20,801 bases of DNA from CAZTJA01 sp964613745 (GTDB lineage Bacteria; Desulfobacterota; Desulfomonilia; Desulfomonilales; Desulfomonilaceae): NCBI GenBank assembly GCA_964613745.1, contig CAZTJA010000052.1, positions 1 through 20,801 on the forward strand, given 5' to 3'. This document shows, piece by piece, positions 14,578 through 20,801 of the stretch (positions within the stretch are counted from its first letter, which is position 1; each line of letters opens with the position of its first letter). Below the pieces are notes generated by a model that was given only the letters and a program-made list of their open reading frames with translations, did not search any database and was not told where the DNA came from. Position numbers and translations under genes: made by a program.

Positions 14578-16020
14578 ATGCCTTATCGTTATTCCTTTGC
14601 GCAAGACAGTAAGTATCTGAGTCGGTTCTCAGTAGTATTTTGGGTTCTGTGCATTTTCATTGTTTGCGCTTCCTACCCAGAGGCTCAGGACAGGCCGGAA
14701 AGACTGGAACTATCCTCGCCAAACAGAACCTCAGAACGTCTGAACGGCTCCTGGGGAACTGAAGTCAAAACAAGAATCATGCAGCTAATTGCCGAGAACT
14801 ATGTAAGAGAAATCGATTTTTTCACAGTGATTCCAGAAACGCTGAAAACTTTGGATTTGATAACGTCTCCCACCTGTTCTGATGCCGTTCCCACGATTGA
14901 CTCTTGCGATTCGGATTATGTTCAATGCGCTTCCAAATATCTGAATTATCTCAAGACTTTCTGCGGTATGAAGGATGAAAGGGTGTTCTTCCTTTTCTTG
15001 GATAAATTGCTCCAAAAGTTGGATCCCAATTCCTGCGCATTAGATAAAGACATGTTGAAAGAATTGAAGATTGGGACCTCCGGCAAGTTCGGCGGAGTAG
15101 GAATGGTTGTGGATTCGAGAGACGGTCACTACGTGGTAGTGTCATCCATAGAAGACGGTCCTGCCCATCGAGCCGGGATAACTGCAGGAGACAAAATCTT
15201 GGCTATAGACGGCATGTCGGTTGACGGGTTGCCGCTCAATGAGGTTTTGAAGAAAGTTCGTGGCGCTTCAGGTTCTTTGATGACGGTATCTCTGGTGGAT
15301 GCGAATACCGGAAAAAACCGAAACTTAAAGCTTCATCGACGGCTCATCAAGGTACCCCCTGTAAAGTATTCTTTGATCAATCCAAATATCGGCTACATAC
15401 GAATCGTCAATTTTCAACAAACTGCATCAGAGGAGGTCAAGCAGGCACTTCTGCGCTTGAAAGCAACTGCGGGAAGGAGTCTCGGCGGGCTCATTCTGGA
15501 TTTGAGAGACAATCCCGGCGGGATTTTCGATCAGGCTATCAAGACTGCAGAGCTTTTCAGTCAAGGCGGAGCCATAACGGCCATTCAAGGAAATAATTCG
15601 AAGGTGAACAAGTTGTACAAGACTTCGGGTGAGCACAACCTGTACAGGGGTCCGCTTGTAATTCTGATCAATAAAGGAACCGCAAGTGCGGCTGAAATAC
15701 TGACGGGAGCACTTCAATCTCAGAAAAATACGATGGTATTGGGGGAAAGAAGCTATGGTAAAGCTTCGGTGCAGGCTGTGTTTGTAGTCAATGATCAATT
15801 GGCTCTACGTCTCACTACCGCTCAGTATGTTACTGCACTGGGTAAGGATATTGACGGGATTGGAATAGATCCGGATATTAGATTTCGGGACGGAAGGGAA
15901 CCGTCGGGGAGATTTGTCAAACTCAATGCAACTCAACTCCAGGAGGATGCTTGGATATCAGATGCCATCCAAGTTCTTTCCGAGTTCGATGGTAATCGTC
16001 GGCCAAATACTCTTTACTAA
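14578..16020 (+). CDS. Carboxy-terminal processing protease (S41, CtpA/Prc type) with PDZ domain
   Basis: 480 residues from ATG 14578. A signal peptide or anchor lies at about 16-36 (FSVVFWVLCIFIVCASYPEA), so it acts in the periplasm. A PDZ domain covers about 165-250 (GKFGGVGMVVDSRDGHYVVV, HRAGITAGDKILAIDG). The S41 core shows ILDLRDNPGGIFDQAI (306-321), the nucleophile S370 in KGTASAAEI and the general base K395 in ERSYGKASVQ, so the Ser-Lys dyad is intact. Such proteases trim or degrade exported proteins from the C-terminus. The region before the PDZ domain (about 90-155) has five cysteines (100, 110, 117, 129, 153), more than I would expect, and might be disulfide bonded. A GTG at 14494 in the same frame would extend the protein, but AAAAGG seven bases before 14578 and the signal peptide position favour the shorter form. 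No terminator follows, so the next small ORF may be cotranscribed. Confidence 0.9.
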   Translation: MPYRYSFAQDSKYLSRFSVVFWVLCIFIVCASYPEAQDRPERLELSSPNRTSERLNGSWGTEVKTRIMQLIAENYVREIDFFTVIPETLKTLDLITSPTCSDAVPTIDSCDSDYVQCASKYLNYLKTFCGMKDERVFFLFLDKLLQKLDPNSCALDKDMLKELKIGTSGKFGGVGMVVDSRDGHYVVVSSIEDGPAHRAGITAGDKILAIDGMSVDGLPLNEVLKKVRGASGSLMTVSLVDANTGKNRNLKLHRRLIKVPPVKYSLINPNIGYIRIVNFQQTASEEVKQALLRLKATAGRSLGGLILDLRDNPGGIFDQAIKTAELFSQGGAITAIQGNNSKVNKLYKTSGEHNLYRGPLVILINKGTASAAEILTGALQSQKNTMVLGERSYGKASVQAVFVVNDQLALRLTTAQYVTALGKDIDGIGIDPDIRFRDGREPSGRFVKLNATQLQEDAWISDAIQVLSEFDGNRRPNTLY

Positions 16021-16072
16021 TTCGTTGACGCTTCATCTTAGTGAGTAGCCTGGAAAAGGGATCTAAGGAACA

Positions 16073-16297
16073 GTGAAAAACCGAAAAATAATAGAAGAAA
16101 GAAATACTGAAGAAAAAGGAAAAACTCCATCCAAGAGATTCAGCGGCCTAACTGAGTGCGAGGAAGAATTGTCGGCTGCGGACACGCAGATGATAAATAT
16201 TCGAGAAATGGCTCGCATGGCCCAGGAAGGCGTGGATGTTGAAGTTTCGGGTGAATGGGATACTTCCTTAGGTAAGGATGAGAAGAAGGAAAGATGA
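16073..16297 (+). CDS. Small charged hypothetical protein
   Basis: 74 residues from GTG, 52 bases after the protease stop. Highly charged, with a basic start (MKNRKIIEERNTEEKGK), a helical acidic middle (ECEEELSAADTQMINIREMA) and a charged end. No membrane segment and no family recognised. AAGGA at 16065-16069 lies only three bases before the start, which is tight. The balanced, helix-rich composition suggests a real cytoplasmic protein, possibly with the protease transcript, but the evidence is modest. Confidence 0.5.
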   Translation: MKNRKIIEERNTEEKGKTPSKRFSGLTECEEELSAADTQMINIREMARMAQEGVDVEVSGEWDTSLGKDEKKER

Positions 16298-16328
16298 TCC
16301 GTTTTCGGTTTAACACTATAAATAATTA

Positions 16329-16359
16329 TTGACATTGTCGTTGGTTCATGGCTTATAGG
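16329..16359 (+). promoter_or_regulatory. Candidate promoter with consensus -35
   Basis: Perfect TTGACA (16329-16334) with TATAGG (16354-16359) at a long 19-base spacing. It would start transcription about 190 bases before the VOC gene. Confidence 0.3.
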
Positions 16360-16468
16360 CTCCCATTCGTTTGTCTTAATTATTTGGAATCATTTCTTCA
16401 TGGTCGTCATGACTGCGATCTTTATCACCAATTAATTGCGGGATTTACTGAAAAACAGTAAACTTTTG

Positions 16469-16497
16469 TTGCATTTAGAGCGTTTTTTGTGTATATT
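16469..16497 (+). promoter_or_regulatory. Candidate promoter nearest the VOC gene
   Basis: TTGCAT (16469-16474) and TATATT (16492-16497), 17-base spacer; the -10 matches five of six bases, the -35 three. A small hairpin (TACTG, five A, CAGTA; 16446-16460) lies just upstream, and another (CTTGG, ACA, CCAAG; about 16505-16517) lies in the leader. Confidence 0.4.
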
Positions 16498-16555
16498 TAG
16501 CTCGTCTTGGACACCAAGTCTGAGTTTTTAGTGTAGTACAGGAGGTTGGAACAGC

Positions 16556-17050
16556 ATGAGACTGCCTGCCGGGCATGCGAGAAGGTTATTCGTCGGATTT
16601 ACCTTCTCGATTATGTTTCTTGTTGTTTTCGCGTTACTTGTGGCCCACAACACAGAGGCTGAATCATCAACCCCGTTGAGTTCCGCTGTTGAAGATTACC
16701 CTTTGACCATAGGGATTCCCACTTCCAATCCTGAATCGACAATCGATTTCTATAAGAAGCTTGGATTCCGAACTGCTGAAGGAATGACCAAAGGCTTTGA
16801 CATCGTCTGCATGGAGAAGGAAGGAACCCCTTATAAACTTGAAATATGTCACAATCGCTTTTCGGAGGCAGGTCCCCTGTCAGGCGGTGTTTCCGGTATG
16901 AGTTTCCGCGTTGACAATCTCACGACGTGGGTATCGGAACTCAAAGCAAAAGGTATGACATTTTGTGAAACCGAAGGCATACGCGATGGTGTTAGGTATG
17001 CGTCAATAAATGATCCGAATGGAATCAGCATCAAGCTGTTCGAGCCCTAA
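16556..17050 (+). CDS. Exported VOC/glyoxalase-superfamily protein
   Basis: 164 residues. An N-terminal hydrophobic stretch at about 11-30 (LFVGFTFSIMFLVVFALLVA), after two arginines and before HNTEAESS, predicts a signal peptide or anchor. Residues 48-164 match one vicinal-oxygen-chelate module pair: LTIGIPTSNPESTIDFYKKL, then VSGMSFRVDNLTTWVSELKA, and the ending YASINDPNGISIKLFEP. E163 is the usual final metal ligand of the fold, but the His/Glu expected at the first strand (near T51-I54) is absent, so metal binding and enzyme activity are uncertain. The substrate is unknown, and export is unusual for this family. AGGAGG (16540-16545) supports the ATG. A strong hairpin follows the stop. Confidence 0.82.
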   Translation: MRLPAGHARRLFVGFTFSIMFLVVFALLVAHNTEAESSTPLSSAVEDYPLTIGIPTSNPESTIDFYKKLGFRTAEGMTKGFDIVCMEKEGTPYKLEICHNRFSEAGPLSGGVSGMSFRVDNLTTWVSELKAKGMTFCETEGIRDGVRYASINDPNGISIKLFEP

Positions 17051-17082
17051 AAAAACACCGGGAAAGAACATCTTTCCCGGTG
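17049..17082 (-). terminator. Strong intrinsic terminator of the radical SAM operon
   Basis: A perfect 12-bp stem, CACCGGGAAAGA (17056-17067) with TCTTTCCCGGTG (17071-17082), closes on a three-base loop. Read leftward it is followed by seven T (A-run 17049-17055). It lies just past the stop of the leftward radical SAM gene (17099) and directly behind the rightward VOC gene, so it ends the leftward operon and may also stop the VOC transcript. Confidence 0.88.
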
Positions 17083-17098
17083 CTCATCTCAATCCCCA

Positions 17099-18166
17099 CT
17101 AGTATTCCCATATCTGAGATTTAATATTACGTATGTCCGTTTCGTCCGGCTGAAATGGAAAATTTCGTATTTCTGAACCGGGTTTTTCATTGCCGTAAGG
17201 TCTATTGCAGGCGGTTTTACCGTCCGGTCCAGGGCAGCCTGACGTCTCAAAGGCGGATCCTTCGTTTATTATCCTGTCCAGCAAATCCGCACTCATGTCA
17301 AATCCGACGATCCGACCATTTGCATCAAATTGTATCTGTGGTGCCTCGATCATCTTCTCATCAATCAGGTAGCGTGCGAGCTGGATTCGTCTATAAGTGC
17401 CGAGGGAAGGGGGATTAACATTTTCCATTAGAGAGCCCTTTTCCGGAAAAAATGAGAAAAGATGGGTGAATCCCCCCAGATCGGAAGCTCTGACCATCGC
17501 GTGCACCAACTCCTCTTCAGTTTCACCAAGCCCGCAAATGAGATGCACGCCGGAATTACCTTTTCCGAACACGTCAACCGATTGCTTAAAGAATTGCCAA
17601 TATCTCTGCCAATCGTGAGGCCCTTTGACTGGCTTGGATCTTAGCTTAAAGAATAAATCCGACGTAGCTGTGTCGATAGCTACTCCAATGCGATCCGCCC
17701 CACAATTCTTTAGATCTTCAAGATCCTTCAATGTCATTACACTGGGAGAAGCCAGAATTGATATCGATTTCCCCGTCGAAGAGTATATTTGTTCACACAG
17801 AATCTTGGTATCCCGAACCGCCCTGGGATGCGTTATCATGGAAATACAGACTCGCCCCACGTAATCCGGTGCATGTACGATTCCATCAATGACCGTCCCT
17901 GTTGAATAGGTGCGCCACGGAACCCGTATAAATTTTCTGTCGCGAGAAGGTTTGAGTTTCTCTCCCGCTAATCCGCAAAAAGCACAATTGGCTTTGCAAC
18001 CGGAAGAGTACGTGAGCAGCAGATTCACGCACCTCAATCTTGCGTTGCGAAAAAACCAGCCTTTCACAAATCCGAGAGTCATTGCCGCTGCTAATGATAA
18101 TCGGACATACTCGGGACTTTCATGCGCGCAATCTTCTTTTTGTACTGAAAGATCCGACGAATTCAT
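17099..18166 (-). CDS. Radical SAM protein, LipS-like (candidate non-canonical lipoyl synthase component)
   Basis: 355 residues. The radical SAM cluster motif CX3CX2C is C57-KAN-C61-AF-C64, within LLTYSSGCKANCAFCGLAGE. The barrel shows SISILASPSVMTLKDLEDL, DRIGVAIDTATSDLF and GVHLICGLGETEEELV. A further Cys (C46) lies before the motif and two more (C311, C320, SGCPGPDGKTACNRPYG) near the end; these could hold a second iron-sulfur cluster, the kind used as sulfur donor in lipoyl and biotin synthases. The other radical SAM gene lies 60 bases upstream, with a GGR-type flavoprotein and a DUF116 gene before it. That grouping recalls the LipS1/LipS2 route, in which two radical SAM enzymes insert the two sulfurs of lipoate. 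Which LipS it matches cannot be decided here. A biotin-synthase-like or other sulfur-inserting enzyme is the alternative. AAGGAT supports the ATG. Confidence 0.75.
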   Translation of the reverse strand: MNSSDLSVQKEDCAHESPEYVRLSLAAAMTLGFVKGWFFRNARLRCVNLLLTYSSGCKANCAFCGLAGEKLKPSRDRKFIRVPWRTYSTGTVIDGIVHAPDYVGRVCISMITHPRAVRDTKILCEQIYSSTGKSISILASPSVMTLKDLEDLKNCGADRIGVAIDTATSDLFFKLRSKPVKGPHDWQRYWQFFKQSVDVFGKGNSGVHLICGLGETEEELVHAMVRASDLGGFTHLFSFFPEKGSLMENVNPPSLGTYRRIQLARYLIDEKMIEAPQIQFDANGRIVGFDMSADLLDRIINEGSAFETSGCPGPDGKTACNRPYGNEKPGSEIRNFPFQPDETDIRNIKSQIWEY

Positions 18167-18226
18167 TGTTTATCCTTGGTATAACGAATTTTAATTAAAA
18201 TCAGATGCGTGTACCCTTAACCGTTC

Positions 18227-19219
18227 TCATTGCCGTACATTCTCTGGATCCAAAGAACAGCAGGTTTTTGCGAAATGCACATCAAGACCCAACCTCTCGG
18301 CAATGGCTTGTGTCCTTTCATTGGGAAAAGCTATTGAATTGACTCCAGCCGATAAGGCTACAATGTCGAGATTGCGCTTATACATTCCCCGGGGCCGAGC
18401 GCATCCCAGGCCGGCTTTGACGTAAGGCATTTCAGCTCTTGCCTCAGCCAAGAATATACCTACGTCCTCTATACTGGGGGGCGAGATCTTCTCCATGGGT
18501 GTGCCTCTTAAAGGCATCAAAACCACAACGACATATTTATCTATTGAATAATCCCCCAGCCTTCGTACCGCCTCAATTTCATGGCCTAATTTGCCGAAGT
18601 TTAGGCCTAAGATAATATGTGGGACAATTTCGATTCCGGTTTTTGCCAGGGCTTCCATTGTATCTACTATCGTTGAAAACCCATTATCAAGATGGAGAAT
18701 TGCTCGTGCGGTTTCATCATCGACGGTAAAGTCAACCAGAGCCTGATCTATACCGGAATCGGCAAGTATTCTCGCTGTTGCGACATCCAACTGACCGGGA
18801 TGAATCGTGATCACAAGACCGGTTTCGGCCTTGAGTCGCTCTATTATGGGTGCGAACTTTTCCCACGGTAAACGCCCACTATGATCGGCCCCTCCTGAAA
18901 TCAGCAAGCCTACATTTCCTCTTTCCCAGGCTAATCTTCCGAATTCGTGAAGCGACTCCGGGGTAGTAGTATGGTGCATTGATTCCAAGAGATTGCCTTT
19001 GCAGTGCTCACAACTTTGTCGGCATTGATTTCCGGTGATTGAAACCGCGGGGAAAGCTCCATGTAGGCCGTTCAACACAAACATACCGGGCAGGAACAGA
19101 TTCAGTGTGTTTCCGAAAAACGTTCTTGAAGTTGTCCAAGCTTGTTGAAAAATCCGAGGAAAAGGCAGTTCTATTCCCAAATTACTGAGTTCCTGCTGCA
19201 CTTTTAGAAAATCAATCAC
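18227..19219 (-). CDS. Radical SAM protein, LipS-like partner
   Basis: 330 residues. The cluster motif is C66-RQS-C70-EH-C73 in ITGNQCRQSCEHCKGNLLES, followed by VGLLISGGADHSG, VITIHPGQLD and a long (beta/alpha) barrel (IVPHIILGLNFGKLGHEIEA, VVVLMPLRGTPME). Late cysteines C273 (GLGCARPRGMYK) and C320/C321 (FAKTCCSL) could bind a second, sulfur-donating cluster. The GTG start (19217-19219) overlaps the flavoprotein stop by eight bases, with GGAG about ten bases upstream, so expression is coupled. Function as one half of a two-enzyme lipoyl synthase (LipS1/LipS2) is inferred from the pair, the late cysteines and the neighbours. It is clearly not the canonical LipA, which has a different N-terminal CX4CX5C motif. 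Confidence 0.75.
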   Translation of the reverse strand: MIDFLKVQQELSNLGIELPFPRIFQQAWTTSRTFFGNTLNLFLPGMFVLNGLHGAFPAVSITGNQCRQSCEHCKGNLLESMHHTTTPESLHEFGRLAWERGNVGLLISGGADHSGRLPWEKFAPIIERLKAETGLVITIHPGQLDVATARILADSGIDQALVDFTVDDETARAILHLDNGFSTIVDTMEALAKTGIEIVPHIILGLNFGKLGHEIEAVRRLGDYSIDKYVVVVLMPLRGTPMEKISPPSIEDVGIFLAEARAEMPYVKAGLGCARPRGMYKRNLDIVALSAGVNSIAFPNERTQAIAERLGLDVHFAKTCCSLDPENVRQ

Positions 19220-20318
19220 TTGACTGCAATCTCCGACCGTAGCCTTTGTACCCGACCCAGGTGGATTTGCATAATTCCGAGAACCCCATAAGGCCCCAGT
19301 GATTCTCCATAAATTTCCGTTTTGCTGCAGCGTGGCTCAGTACTCCTCCGTAATGGGATCTCATCTCCGCTTCGTATTCCTGAATTGATTGTTCAGATCC
19401 GGACAATAGGCTCTGAGCAATTGCCGTTCCGGCGAGTCTTCCGGAAACAACGGCTTGTGGAATTCCGGCACCTGTAATCGGATGCGTGAGTCCCGCGGCA
19501 TCCCCACAAAATATGATTTTATCCACATGTAAACTTTTTCTGAGGCCCGCCACGCCTATATTGCCGCCCGTCACGGCCAAAATGCCGCTTCTTATGAAAT
19601 CATTTTCAATCAAATATTCCAAAAGACGATTAAGGAGAATTTTAGGAGGTTCCGTCCTTTTTATATTTATTCCGAGCCCCACGTTTGCCGTGAGTCCTTT
19701 GGGAAACAACCACGCATATCCTCCAACGAAATCTGGATGCAGAAACACGATCGTTTCACTTATTGCATGTCCTAAAGGTACCTCCACCTGAATTCCATGC
19801 AACGTGGGCAGGTGGGACAAACGAAGCAATCGTGCGACAGTAGAAGTAGCTCCATCTGCCGCTATAATGTACTTAAAATAGAGCGAACTTCGTGCACCTC
19901 TATGCTCCAATACTGCAACATTCCCATCAAGACCGATTAGGGTAGTTGAGCACCAAACCAGAGCACCGAAATTTGCTGCTGATCGGGCCAGTTCTCTATC
20001 AAACAGCGCACGATTTATGATGAATCCCTGGGATTTGCTGATTCCCGCTTGTTGAGGGAATTCATATTTCTCTAATTCTATGCTTTCACTCAGCAAAGTT
20101 TTCATACCAGTGGTGATCTGATGAATGGGGGCGGGTAGATCAGGAAATTCGACAAAAAGCCTTGATGGTACGAACTCGCCGCAATGAGGAGGGTCTCCAA
20201 TTCGCGTTTTACGGTCGATCAATACGACGGTCAATCCCATTTTCGCGGCAGAAATGGCTGCGCTTGAACCGGCAGGTCCGGCACCGATTACGAGGAGGTC
20301 ACACCTTTGAGGCAGCAT
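19212..20318 (-). CDS. FAD-dependent oxidoreductase of the geranylgeranyl reductase family (LipT-like candidate)
   Basis: 368 residues. The N-terminal dinucleotide fold is LLVIGAGPAGSSAA (8-21), ending in VVLIDRK, followed by GDPPHCGEFV. Further family pieces are IIAADGATSTVARLL (151-165), the YAWLFPKG motif (201-208) and the FAD GD motif FCGDAAGLTHPITGAGIPQA (270-289). Enzymes of this family reduce double bonds or pass electrons from NAD(P)H. From memory, a flavoprotein of this kind called LipT accompanies lipS1/lipS2 genes in bacteria that use the sLpl(AB) lipoate route, perhaps feeding electrons to the radical SAM enzymes; its role here is inferred from the same company. The start overlaps the DUF116 gene by 20 bases and the stop overlaps the next gene by eight. 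Isoprenoid reduction (membrane lipid or quinone) is the alternative. Confidence 0.85.
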   Translation of the reverse strand: MLPQRCDLLVIGAGPAGSSAAISAAKMGLTVVLIDRKTRIGDPPHCGEFVPSRLFVEFPDLPAPIHQITTGMKTLLSESIELEKYEFPQQAGISKSQGFIINRALFDRELARSAANFGALVWCSTTLIGLDGNVAVLEHRGARSSLYFKYIIAADGATSTVARLLRLSHLPTLHGIQVEVPLGHAISETIVFLHPDFVGGYAWLFPKGLTANVGLGINIKRTEPPKILLNRLLEYLIENDFIRSGILAVTGGNIGVAGLRKSLHVDKIIFCGDAAGLTHPITGAGIPQAVVSGRLAGTAIAQSLLSGSEQSIQEYEAEMRSHYGGVLSHAAAKRKFMENHWGLMGFSELCKSTWVGYKGYGRRLQSSD

Positions 20319-20801
20319 TTAGAAGTCGCAACGTTTTTTCGATGAGATCGATATTGAGCTGTGTCTGGTTATCAAATTCGCCTTTGTAGGCGGTCGTACC
20401 CTTCCCCAAATCGTAGCATGTGGTGGAATCCAGGTTCACAAGTATCCCTTTGGCTGAAATATCCCGCATTTCCGATTGGTGTTTTGCATAGAAAGCCTCG
20501 CAGCAGGATCCCAAATATATATCGTCCGATCCCGAGCAATCCGTCTTGAGCACACTCATCAGATGCTCAAAACTTTGGATGGTGTAAGGCGTAAGATTGA
20601 AAGCTTTCGCTAAACCGTAACCATCCGCGATTAAACATTCTCCGCATTCATCACACCCGGGGGTCTTTCTGTATTTGCATTCGAGGTCCTTTGAACAATA
20701 TGGAAGCAAAAGCCACTTGGCGCGGTGCTTACCGAAATCCAATGGGGTCGAATTAATGAAGAACAACTCATTCACTTCATACCCTGAAAAGCCGCATTCA
20801 A
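20299..20801 (-). CDS. DUF116-type cysteine-rich protein, open to the window edge (partial)
   Basis: At least 158 residues are seen from a GTG at 20773-20775, but the frame has no stop up to the window edge and reads on as ECGFSGYEV before that GTG, so the true start probably lies outside. Visible motifs are LPYCSKDLECKYRKTPGC, DECGECLIADGYGLAKAFN, YLGSCCEAFY and a late segment NLDSTTCYDLGKGTTAYKGE. The many cysteines could hold a metal or iron-sulfur centre, as thought for DUF116 proteins, whose chemistry is unknown to me. From memory, DUF116 domains can follow a lipoate-protein-ligase domain in one chain; the missing upstream part may be such a ligase. It heads the leftward operon with the flavoprotein and two radical SAM genes. 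The family call is by eye. Confidence 0.65.
   Translation of the reverse strand, partial: ECGFSGYEVNELFFINSTPLDFGKHRAKWLLLPYCSKDLECKYRKTPGCDECGECLIADGYGLAKAFNLTPYTIQSFEHLMSVLKTDCSGSDDIYLGSCCEAFYAKHQSEMRDISAKGILVNLDSTTCYDLGKGTTAYKGEFDNQTQLNIDLIEKTLRLLNAASKV

Noticed and set aside
16063..16335. Leftward 90-codon ORF opposite the small charged gene
   Set aside because: It is a Ser/Phe-rich mirror of the plus-strand frame, without a ribosome site.
17099..19219. Biotin synthase or canonical LipA for the radical SAM pair
   Set aside because: LipA needs an N-terminal CX4CX5C motif that is absent, and no biotin genes are nearby; BioB-like activity is less likely but not excluded.
1..20801. CRISPR arrays, tRNA or rRNA genes, intact insertion sequences
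   Set aside because: No regularly spaced repeats, cloverleaf pattern, rRNA sequence or transposase was recognised on either strand by eye.

Overview
The window is a chromosomal stretch of moderate G+C from a Gram-negative anaerobe-like bacterium. An LPS-assembly lipoprotein (LptE) shows an outer membrane. An acyl-CoA ligase, a CoA-transferase/GNAT fusion, a CBS-ACT protein and two radical SAM enzymes with a DUF116 protein fit Desulfobacterota (sulfate reducers or syntrophs; a Desulfomonile-like organism is possible). That assignment is inference from gene content only. I see no tRNA, rRNA, CRISPR array or intact insertion sequence.

Region 1 (1-2756): the tail of an upstream gene, a membrane-anchored SNase-fold protein whose active site looks degenerate, and purD directly behind it. 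An 849-base stretch without a clear gene follows. It holds a strong leftward terminator, a weak leftward ORF, a short degenerate direct repeat and several hairpins, and may be the remains of a lost element.

Region 2 (2757-5019): a rightward operon of ECF sigma factor, zinc-finger anti-sigma factor and a CpxP/CnrX-like periplasmic protein. It converges with a leftward CBS-CBS-ACT (AcuB-like) gene only two bases away.

Region 3 (5020-9353): a well-supported promoter and Shine-Dalgarno drive a fatty acyl-CoA ligase. It converges, across a 13-bp hairpin, on a CoA-hydrolase/transferase fused to a GNAT domain. A small membrane protein with twin CX3C motifs follows on the plus strand.

Region 4 (9318-14577): a leftward leuS-lptE pair, the common proteobacterial order, followed by a GT-C-like polytopic membrane protein where holA is often found. 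A perfect 12-bp inverted repeat lies upstream of leuS.

Region 5 (14578-17050): an exported CtpA/Prc-type S41 protease with PDZ domain, a small charged ORF, and an exported VOC/glyoxalase-fold protein.

Region 6 (17049-20801): a leftward, tightly overlapping operon of DUF116 protein (open to the window edge), geranylgeranyl-reductase-type flavoprotein and two CX3CX2C radical SAM proteins, closed by a strong terminator. The combination resembles the non-canonical lipoate assembly route (LipS1/LipS2 with a lipoate ligase and a LipT-like flavoprotein). It is the most interesting system in the window; the function is inferred from family and context.
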